A stretch of 64,000 nucleotides of DNA from JBGAHD01 sp044226395. Its GTDB lineage: Bacteria; Pseudomonadota; Gammaproteobacteria; Xanthomonadales; Ahniellaceae. Each line of letters opens with the position of its first letter. Within the stretch, counting starts at the first letter, position 1. A program made the position numbers and the translations under genes. This document shows positions 17,593 to 25,264 of this stretch, piece after piece. The stretch lies in NCBI GenBank assembly GCA_044226395.1, contig JBGAHD010000003.1:1-64000 (forward strand), written 5' to 3'. The notes beneath the pieces are model-generated. The model saw only the letters and a list, made by a program, of their open reading frames with translations, made no database searches and was not told the DNA's origin.

Positions 17593-20500
17593 ATGACTGA
17601 CAAACACATCGGGATCTGGCAACGGCTGACCACGGGCTTCGTGCTCGGCGCCTTCCTGTGCACCTCGTCGCCCGCGGGCGCGGCGGATTACGCGAGCCTC
17701 GGCGCCACGCCGCGCGCGCTGATTCCGCTCGAATGGCTCGCGGGCACCGCCTACGCGGCGACGCCGCTGTCGACCGAACGCGATCTGCCCGAGGCCTCGT
17801 CGCTGCCCGTGTTGTTGCCGGGTGCGCCGATCGTCGAGCCGACGATCAGCAGCGAATCGATCGCGAAAGCGCTCGAAGACATCGCCGCCACCGTGCGCCG
17901 CGCGCGGCCCACGGGCGCGGCGGCGCCGAACGCGGCGCAACTGAGCACGGCCACGGGCGACCGCGACGTGCTCAAGCTCGTCACCGACATCGACACCCAG
18001 GTCGAGCAACTTGGCGACTTCGAGTCGACCATCATCGCCGAGTGGAACGACGAGATCATCCAGATGGGCCGTCAAGGCCTGGACAACGTGCTCGCGCAAC
18101 GTCAGGCCGCCTTGCTGACCGAGTTCCGCAAGCGCGCCAGCGAGTTCCGCGCTTACGTCGCCGCGGTCAAGAGCGCGCGCGCCGCCGGCTCGCGCGCCGA
18201 CGCGGCCAAGGCCGTGGTCGATCTGTCGGATTGGTTTTCCAAGCAGCAGAACATGCGCGGCTTCGCCGCCATAGACACGACGCGACTGCCGTTCGCGCTG
18301 GCGCAAGCCAACACCGCGCCCGAACCCGTGGTGCAAGGCGCCGCCGCCAGCGCCAAGGCGATCAGCGCCGAGTTCGATCCGCCCACCGCCGCCGACAGCG
18401 CGCAGAATCTCGAAGTGCAGTTCACGCCCGAAATTCAGGCGCTGGCCGCGCAGCTCGGCAACAACCCGGTGCGCATTCGCAATTGGGTTTACAACAACAT
18501 TGAGTTCGATCCCACGCACGGCTCGATTCAGGGCGCGGCGCTGACCCTGCTCAACCGTCACGGCAATGCCACCGACATCGCGAGCCTGACCATCGCCATC
18601 CTGCGCGCCGCTGGCGTGCCCGCGCGTTACGCCTACGGCACGGCCGAACTGCCGATCGATCAGGTGCGCAACTGGCTGGGCAACATTCCCACCGCCAACA
18701 TGGCCGTGGACTTGATGCAGAAAGGTCAGATCCCCGCGGTCGGTTTGCTTTCGGGCGGCCAAGTGCGCGCGGTGCGCTTCGAGCACACCTGGGTCGAGGC
18801 CTATGTCGACTTCCAACCGTCGCGTGGCGCGGTCAATCGCACGCCGGATCAGTGGATCCCGCTCGACGCCTCGTTCAAGCAGTTCGAATATCAAGCGCCG
18901 CTGCCGTGGAAGGCGAGCACCGACGCGGGCCTGCGCTCGGCCGCGGTCAACTTCGCGCAAGGCGTGAGCGTGGGCGCCGATGGCGCGATCAGCGGCTTCA
19001 ACTACGAAGCGCTGGGGGATTCGCTGCAACAGGTCGCGCGCAGCACCGCGTCGCAGATCGTCGCCAGCACGCCCGATGCCACGCCCGCGCGCATGTTCCA
19101 GACGCGCACCATCGTGCCGGTCGAGCGCGTGATGCTCGAAGGCACGCTGCCTTATCCGCTGGTGTCCAACATCACCCGCTTCAGCGAAGTGCCGACCGCG
19201 CGCCGTCACGTGCTGCACGTCGCGTTCTACGCGGACGAAACCTCGGTGCGCTATGAGTCGCCCACGCGCGAGATCGACATTCCGCTCGCGCGCATCGGCA
19301 CGCAACGCCTGTGGGTCGACAACGTGCCCGCCAGCGCCGCCGACGCGCAAGCCATCGCCAATGCCGAGGCCTCGAACGCATCGAGCCTGGCCGTGGGCTC
19401 GCTCAACGTCATCCCGACCTTGCGCTTGGGCACGCAGCCCGTGATGCAATCCGACGGCGCGCGCATGGGCACGCAGCAGTTCTGGACCACGGACCTGCGC
19501 GACTCGCACGGCAGTCAGACGCGCACCGAAGCGTACAAATTCGCCGCGGGCTCCAACATCGTCTTCCAGGTCAACGCCGCCGGCGTGCTGCCCGATCGCG
19601 CCGAGCGCGAAACCGCGAACTTGCCCGATCACGCATATCTGCCGATTCAGGACGCTCTGTACTACGGTGGCCTGATCTTTTGGATGATGCACGACCGCGT
19701 CGACCGCGAAGCGGCCGAGTACGTCGGCGGTCGCGCGCTGCGCATGCCCTCGGTCGGCGCCTTCGCCGCGCCGCTGCAAGTGCGCTACTTCTTCGGCTTG
19801 CCACGCACCGGTTTCTACAAGGGTCACGTCACCGACGCCAAGGCCGTGCGCCTGGCCGTCGCCACGCCCAACCCCGCCGATGAAAAGAACGTCGCCCTGC
19901 ACGCGGGCGCGGGTGGCTCGTTGGCCGAAAGCATCTCCTGGAATTTGCTCGCCGGCGCGCCCATCACCAACCCCGGTCTGTCGGCGAGCTCGATCATCTA
20001 CACCGCCATCGATCAGGGCCAACCGCTGTTCCAGATCGATCAGAACAACTACACCCAGCGCCTGGCGGCGATGCAATTGTCCGCCGACGCCGAATCCGAA
20101 ATCGCCAACGCCGCCGCCGCGGGCATGATCATCATCGCCCACAAGAGCGAGATCCAAAATCGCGGCTGGAGTGGTTCGGGTTACGTCATCCTCGATCCGA
20201 ATTCGGGCGCGGCCTTGCATCGCGTCGAGGGTGGGTTGGCGGGTGGTATTGATGTGGGGTGCATTGCCAAGGCCGTCCTGCTGAAAGCCTTGTGCGAGAG
20301 CAAGATCGCCAAGAAGGCCATGGCCTTCCTCGCGCGATTGATCGCGCGCACAGGCATCGCGGCCATGGCCGAAGCGGCGATGATCGCGCTGCTGGGTCCG
20401 GCCGGCGCGGCCATCGGTGGCGTGATCGCGATCGTCGCGGTGGCGGTGAGCTACGCCATGGCGGTGTACGAGGTCTACACCTGGGTTCGCATGATCATGG

Positions 20501-23500
20501 ATGGCATCGAGACGCTATCCCAGGAAGATCTCGCGGAGCTCGGCATCTCCGCGCTCAACGACGTCGTGTGCTCTTACGCGCCGCCGTGCTTCGGCGGCAG
20601 CGGTCCGCCGGGTGGCGGTGGTGGCGGCGACGGTGGTGGCGCGGGCGGCGGTGGCGGTGGTCCCATGATGGGCAACCCGTTCGCGGTCGGCACCGGCGCG
20701 AAGTGGCAGACCGAGAACGACTTCGAAGGCATCGGTCCGTTCCCGCTGCGTTTCGAGCGTCAGTATTCGAGCGCGCTGCCGCGCGCGGGCGGTTACGTCG
20801 GCGCCAAGTGGTCGGCGACCTATTTCATGCAGCTGCGACTGCCGCCGTCGGTCGAAGGCAATACCTTCCCCGAGACCGAGCGTCCCAATGCCGTGCTGCT
20901 CGTTCGTCCGGAGGGCTCCTGGTTCCAGTTCAGCTGGAACGGCAGTAGCTATGTCGGCGATTCCAATCTGCCGGGCAAGCTCACGCGCCTGGTCAGTGGC
21001 GACACGACTACCGGTTGGGAATTCCTCAACGTCTATGACGAAAAGGAAACCTACAACGCGCAAGGTCGATTGCTGTCGATCACCAATCGCGCCGGTCTGA
21101 CTCAAACGCTGAACTACGATCCGCTGGGTCGTCTGACCTCGGTCAGCGACGAATTCGGTCGCTCGCTGACCTTCACCTACGATCCGAGCACGGGCTATCT
21201 CGCGACGATGACCGATCCGTTGTCGCGCGTGACCAGCTACACGCACGACTACAACGGCAATCTGGTCGAGGTCGCCTATCCCGATGGTCGCAAGCGCGTC
21301 TATCTCTACGAAGATCTGGTCAATCGCTTCCATCTGACCGGCATCACTGACGAGCGCAATGTGCGCGTGTCGACCTGGCGCTACGACGCCAATGGTCGCG
21401 TCAAGTACGCCGAGCGCGCCGGTGGCGTGGAGCGCTTCACGCTGTCGTACGACAAGATGATGACCACGGTCACCGATCCGCTGGGCAAGGTTCGTACCTA
21501 TCGCTACGTGCTCAAGAACGATCGTTCGTACTTGGCCAGCGTCAGCGAGCCCTGCGCCGTGTGCGGTGGCGGCACCGCGTCCGACACGACCTACGACGGC
21601 AATGGCTACCTCGCCTCGGTCAAGGACTATCGGGGCTACGTCACCACGTATCAGCGCGATTCGCGCGGCCTCGAGACCTCGCGCACCGAGGCTTTCGGCA
21701 CGCCCTCGGCGCGCACCACCACCACGACTTGGCACCCGCAGTATCGACTGCCGACCAAGATCGTCGAGCCCATCACCGGCGGCACGCGCACCATCGACTT
21801 CACTTATGACGCGCAGGGCAATCTGCGCACGCGCAAGGTGACCGTGGGCGCCAACGTGCGTCTGTGGACCTTCACCTACAACGACGACGGCCAGGTGCTG
21901 ACCGAGGATGGTCCCCGCACCGACGTCAACGATGTGGTGACCTACACCTACGACGCCGCCGGCAATCGCGAGACGATGACCGACGCGCTCAACCACGTCA
22001 CCCGCTACACGCAGTATGACGCGGGTGGTCGCTTGATTGCCGAGGTCGATGCCAACGGGCTGGAGACCAGCTACGTCTACGACGAACGCGATCGCGTGAC
22101 CCAAGTGCGCAAGGGCCGCGAGGGCGGCGCCACGCGCGAGATCATGGAGATGACCTTCGACGAGGCGGGCAATCTCACCCGCGCCACCGAACCCGGTGGT
22201 GAGTTCGAGGCCTACACCTTCGATGACGCTGGTCGACAGGTCACGCGTCGCGACATCACCGGTGATCACGAGACCTTGGGTTACGACGATCAAGGCAACC
22301 GCACCACGCTCGAGATCGCCAAGTCCGGTGGCGAGGTCGTGCTGCGCAGCGTCGATGACTATGACGATCTGGGGCGTCTGGAAACGACGACCGGCGCGGA
22401 CGGACAAGTCACCAGTTACGAGTACGATGCCGACGGCAACGAGAAGCGCATCGTCGATCCGCTCCTGCACGATCAACGCGCCGACTACGACGAGCTGTCA
22501 CGCGTCACGCACTACTACGACGCGGTCAACGGCGACACGTCTTTCCTCTATGACCCGCAAGATCAGGTCACCGAGGTCAAGGACGCGCGTGGCGTGATCA
22601 CGCGCTATGTCTACACCGGTTTCGGTCAGGTCGAGCAGTTGCAGAGCGCCGACACCGGCACGACCATGCATGTCTATGACGACAACGGCAATCTGCGTCG
22701 ACGCACCGACGCGCGCAATGCCGTGCTCGACATGACCTATGACGCCGCCGATCGACTGAGCACGGTCACCGGCGCCGACGAACAAGTGACTTATGTCTAT
22801 GACGAGACGGGCGCGGGAGACGGCGCCAAGGGTCACGTCACGTCGATTCTGTCGGCGGCGCGCGGCGGATCGAGCGAGATCGTCGCCAACGGCGTGAGCT
22901 TGACCTACGACATCCATGGTCGCGTGCTCACGCGCACGCAGACCATCGGCGCGACGCCGACAGCGGCGACGACGCGCACGGTGTCGTGGAACTACGCCGA
23001 CAACGGCCGACTGAATACGCTCACGCTGCCCACGGGTCACGTGCTGAGCTACAGCTATGGCCTCGATGGTCGTGTCAGCGGCATCGGCGTCAATGGTCAG
23101 TCGGTGGTGCGGGAAATCACCTATTTCCCGCTGTCGAGCGAAGTGGCGAGTTGGAAGTACGGCAGCGGCGCCGAAGGCTACACACGGACCTACGACCTCG
23201 ACGGCCAAGTCACGTCCTACACCGCGGCGGGCGTTGCTCGCACGCTGTCCTACGACGATGCCTCGCGCGTGACGGGGTTGGTCGACAATGTCAGTCCGTC
23301 GTGGAGCAACTGGACGTTCGGCTACGACGAACTCGATCGCCTGACCGACGCCACCAACGCGGCGACCCTGGGCGCCTCGGCCAACGCTTATCTGCGATGG
23401 ACCTACGACGCCACGGGCAATCGCAGGACCGAGTTTGCCGGCAGTGGTCAATTGCCCGCCGACCCGACCACGACCTACACGATCGCGCCCACGAGCAATC

Positions 23501-24603
23501 GCCTGCAGAGCATCGCTGGCGGCGTGGCCGACACGCGTCAGTACGACGCCGCTGGCAATACCACGCGCTGGATCGCGCGCGGTGGTGCCCTGGCCGGCGC
23601 CACGCTCGACGGCGTTTACAGCGCGCGCGGTCGCCTGGTGCTGATCCGTCAAGGCGCGACGCCGGTGGCGCGTTTCGCGTACAACGGTGCGGGTGAGCGC
23701 ATTGGTAAGTGGGTGGGCGCCAACGCGGCGTCGATCACGTCCGCCCCTTCGCGTCAGTTCGTCTACGACAACCAGGGGCATCTGCTGGGCGAGTACGACG
23801 GTACCGGAGCGCCGATCGCCGAATATGCTTGGCTCAACGACGTGCCCGTGGCCGTGCTCAAGCCCGTGAGCGCGGGTCTCGGGGGTCAGGTCGCCGGCGC
23901 GGCGGAAGTGTTCTTCGTTCAGCCCGATCACCTCGACGCGCCGCGCGCCCTGGTCAACGATCAGGCGCAAGTGGTGTGGCGCTGGGATGCCAAGCCGTTC
24001 GGCGATACATCGCCCGACCAGCAGCCGACGGTCGGCCTGCCGAGCTTCGAGTTCAATCTGCGCCTGCCGGGTCAGTACGCCGATGTCGAACTCGGCCAGT
24101 ACTACAACTACACGCGCGACTACGAGCCGACCACGGGCCGCTATTTGCAGAGCGATTCGATCGGCATCGAGGACGACTACGCGACCTACACCTATGTCGG
24201 CGACGATCCGGTCGGCTCGGTCGACCCGACCGGCATGGGCCGTTGTCCGAAGGCCTTGAGAGCCCTAGGTCTGTGCAAGAAACGTCCGCCGAAGCCCAAG
24301 CGCCCAGAAATCAAACCGCCCGTGGGTGGCGGCATCTACATCATTCGCGACTGCAAGGACAACATCGTCTACATCGGTCAGACGAACAACTTCGGCAAGC
24401 GCATGAACAAGCACTGGGGCTCGGGCGGCCAACTCAGTGGCTTTAACTCGCCTTGCTGTCCGGTGAAGGTGGAGTTCCGAATTGAGCCCGTTGGCCCCGG
24501 CCTGGATCGGATGGAGCGCAATCTGATTCGACGACACCGGCCGCCTGGCAACACTCAACACAATCCCAATCCGAAACCGTACACTCCGCCGTGCTGCAAG
24601 TGA
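17593..24603 (+). CDS. exported RHS/YD-repeat toxin with transglutaminase-like N-terminus and GIY-YIG nuclease tip
   Basis: This is a 2336-residue polymorphic-toxin protein. The ATG has AGGATAGGAAG upstream. Residues 1-31 are a signal peptide. About 290-425 is a transglutaminase-like fold with His (FEHTWVEAY) and Asp (WIPLDASF), but the usual catalytic Cys position reads GNATD. About 920-965 is strongly hydrophobic, a likely membrane hairpin. About 1000-1026 is a Gly-rich linker. About 1030-1110 resembles the DUF6531 cap (NPFAVGTGAKWQTE). YD repeats run from about 1150 to 2200 and end in the RHS core motifs GRYLQSDSIG and DPTGMG. Residues 2245-2336 carry GIY-N10-YIG, then Arg in FGKRMNKH and Glu in DRMERNLI, which is an intact nuclease active site. 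The tip looks less GC-rich than the core. The YD shell would encapsulate and release the nuclease. Confidence 0.9.
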   Translation: MTDKHIGIWQRLTTGFVLGAFLCTSSPAGAADYASLGATPRALIPLEWLAGTAYAATPLSTERDLPEASSLPVLLPGAPIVEPTISSESIAKALEDIAATVRRARPTGAAAPNAAQLSTATGDRDVLKLVTDIDTQVEQLGDFESTIIAEWNDEIIQMGRQGLDNVLAQRQAALLTEFRKRASEFRAYVAAVKSARAAGSRADAAKAVVDLSDWFSKQQNMRGFAAIDTTRLPFALAQANTAPEPVVQGAAASAKAISAEFDPPTAADSAQNLEVQFTPEIQALAAQLGNNPVRIRNWVYNNIEFDPTHGSIQGAALTLLNRHGNATDIASLTIAILRAAGVPARYAYGTAELPIDQVRNWLGNIPTANMAVDLMQKGQIPAVGLLSGGQVRAVRFEHTWVEAYVDFQPSRGAVNRTPDQWIPLDASFKQFEYQAPLPWKASTDAGLRSAAVNFAQGVSVGADGAISGFNYEALGDSLQQVARSTASQIVASTPDATPARMFQTRTIVPVERVMLEGTLPYPLVSNITRFSEVPTARRHVLHVAFYADETSVRYESPTREIDIPLARIGTQRLWVDNVPASAADAQAIANAEASNASSLAVGSLNVIPTLRLGTQPVMQSDGARMGTQQFWTTDLRDSHGSQTRTEAYKFAAGSNIVFQVNAAGVLPDRAERETANLPDHAYLPIQDALYYGGLIFWMMHDRVDREAAEYVGGRALRMPSVGAFAAPLQVRYFFGLPRTGFYKGHVTDAKAVRLAVATPNPADEKNVALHAGAGGSLAESISWNLLAGAPITNPGLSASSIIYTAIDQGQPLFQIDQNNYTQRLAAMQLSADAESEIANAAAAGMIIIAHKSEIQNRGWSGSGYVILDPNSGAALHRVEGGLAGGIDVGCIAKAVLLKALCESKIAKKAMAFLARLIARTGIAAMAEAAMIALLGPAGAAIGGVIAIVAVAVSYAMAVYEVYTWVRMIMDGIETLSQEDLAELGISALNDVVCSYAPPCFGGSGPPGGGGGGDGGGAGGGGGGPMMGNPFAVGTGAKWQTENDFEGIGPFPLRFERQYSSALPRAGGYVGAKWSATYFMQLRLPPSVEGNTFPETERPNAVLLVRPEGSWFQFSWNGSSYVGDSNLPGKLTRLVSGDTTTGWEFLNVYDEKETYNAQGRLLSITNRAGLTQTLNYDPLGRLTSVSDEFGRSLTFTYDPSTGYLATMTDPLSRVTSYTHDYNGNLVEVAYPDGRKRVYLYEDLVNRFHLTGITDERNVRVSTWRYDANGRVKYAERAGGVERFTLSYDKMMTTVTDPLGKVRTYRYVLKNDRSYLASVSEPCAVCGGGTASDTTYDGNGYLASVKDYRGYVTTYQRDSRGLETSRTEAFGTPSARTTTTTWHPQYRLPTKIVEPITGGTRTIDFTYDAQGNLRTRKVTVGANVRLWTFTYNDDGQVLTEDGPRTDVNDVVTYTYDAAGNRETMTDALNHVTRYTQYDAGGRLIAEVDANGLETSYVYDERDRVTQVRKGREGGATREIMEMTFDEAGNLTRATEPGGEFEAYTFDDAGRQVTRRDITGDHETLGYDDQGNRTTLEIAKSGGEVVLRSVDDYDDLGRLETTTGADGQVTSYEYDADGNEKRIVDPLLHDQRADYDELSRVTHYYDAVNGDTSFLYDPQDQVTEVKDARGVITRYVYTGFGQVEQLQSADTGTTMHVYDDNGNLRRRTDARNAVLDMTYDAADRLSTVTGADEQVTYVYDETGAGDGAKGHVTSILSAARGGSSEIVANGVSLTYDIHGRVLTRTQTIGATPTAATTRTVSWNYADNGRLNTLTLPTGHVLSYSYGLDGRVSGIGVNGQSVVREITYFPLSSEVASWKYGSGAEGYTRTYDLDGQVTSYTAAGVARTLSYDDASRVTGLVDNVSPSWSNWTFGYDELDRLTDATNAATLGASANAYLRWTYDATGNRRTEFAGSGQLPADPTTTYTIAPTSNRLQSIAGGVADTRQYDAAGNTTRWIARGGALAGATLDGVYSARGRLVLIRQGATPVARFAYNGAGERIGKWVGANAASITSAPSRQFVYDNQGHLLGEYDGTGAPIAEYAWLNDVPVAVLKPVSAGLGGQVAGAAEVFFVQPDHLDAPRALVNDQAQVVWRWDAKPFGDTSPDQQPTVGLPSFEFNLRLPGQYADVELGQYYNYTRDYEPTTGRYLQSDSIGIEDDYATYTYVGDDPVGSVDPTGMGRCPKALRALGLCKKRPPKPKRPEIKPPVGGGIYIIRDCKDNIVYIGQTNNFGKRMNKHWGSGGQLSGFNSPCCPVKVEFRIEPVGPGLDRMERNLIRRHRPPGNTQHNPNPKPYTPPCCK

Positions 24604-24611
24604 GGTGAACA

Positions 24612-25169
24612 ATGGGTGCTTGGTCAAGCGATGTACTCGGCAATGATGCCGCGATGGATTTGTGGGACCAATTGATCGACGCCAAAGACGGCAAGGGTGT
24701 CGAGAAGCTGCTCGGCAATGTGCTCGAGGCCTACGCCAAATTTGAGGCGGCTGTCGAGCGCGGCGAGAACTTCATCAAAATGAGCGAAGAGGAGCTCGAA
24801 CAACGCATCGCCACCGCCAAGGCCACGCCGGGCAACGACAATGCGCATTGGGACGAGTATGAGGAGATGATGCGCGAGACCTATGCCGAGCCCATCGAAT
24901 GGGAGGGCACGCGCGAAGCCGACCAAGTGCTGGCGGCGTCCTTCGTCCTGCACGCGTTGGCGACGCAGGATTTCTCCCATGCGGCTTGGAAGGACAAGGG
25001 CGCGAAGAAGCTGCGCGAGTTCGCGCCCTCGGCCAAGTTGATCAAGCACGCGCGCGACACCTTGAAGCGCGTCGCGACCAACCCGGCCAAGCGCAAAGAG
25101 ACCAAGGGCTGGGCCAAGAAAGTCGCCCAAGCCGGCGAGCTGCTCGACGCGGTGAACGTCGCGGGCTGA
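24612..25169 (+). CDS. DUF4259-like protein, probable immunity protein to the GIY-YIG toxin
   Basis: This is a 185-residue cytosolic, strongly helical and charged protein. Its start MGAWSSDVLGNDAAMDLWD matches the N-terminal pattern I recall for DUF4259 proteins (MGAW, then ND, then A-D). There is no signal peptide, as expected of an immunity protein acting against a nuclease in the cytoplasm. The ATG lies 8 bases after the toxin stop codon and has GAGGTG upstream, so the two genes are almost certainly cotranscribed. Position immediately after a variable toxin tip is the classic place for an immunity gene. The immunity role is inference from position. The family assignment rests only on the N-terminal motif. 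Confidence 0.75.
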   Translation: MGAWSSDVLGNDAAMDLWDQLIDAKDGKGVEKLLGNVLEAYAKFEAAVERGENFIKMSEEELEQRIATAKATPGNDNAHWDEYEEMMRETYAEPIEWEGTREADQVLAASFVLHALATQDFSHAAWKDKGAKKLREFAPSAKLIKHARDTLKRVATNPAKRKETKGWAKKVAQAGELLDAVNVAG

Positions 25170-25206
25170 ACGCGCCCGCGACCGTCGGCAGCACGATGTC
25201 GTCATG

Positions 25207-25229
25207 ACCGGCCGGCATGCCCGGCCGGT
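25207..25229 (+). terminator. perfect GC hairpin ending the toxin cassette
   Basis: The 9-bp arms ACCGGCCGG and CCGGCCGGT enclose CATGC, 37 bases after the immunity stop codon. There is no T-tract, so termination efficiency is uncertain. It separates the cassette from relA. Confidence 0.5.
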
Positions 25230-25252
25230 TGGGCGCGCGCCCACCACGCCGC

Positions 25253-25258
25253 TAGACT
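25253..25258 (+). promoter_or_regulatory. possible -10 element giving a leaderless relA mRNA
   Basis: TAGACT ends 6 bases before the GTG start of relA. If it is a true -10, transcription would begin at or next to the GTG, consistent with the absence of a Shine-Dalgarno sequence there. No clear -35 is present. Confidence 0.3.
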
Positions 25259-25264
25259 ACCGGC

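Noticed and set aside
8652..17663. Open frame of about 9 kb antisense to the giant secreted protein
   Set aside because: It mirrors the sense codons almost exactly, is extremely rich in Arg, His, Gly and Asp, has no domain-like composition or ribosome binding site, and similar antisense frames lie opposite most large genes here. It is a consequence of GC-rich codon use with few stop-complementary codons.
17548..24627. Long antisense frames opposite the RHS gene
   Set aside because: Same composition artefact; the sense strand has coherent YD repeats and a ribosome binding site.
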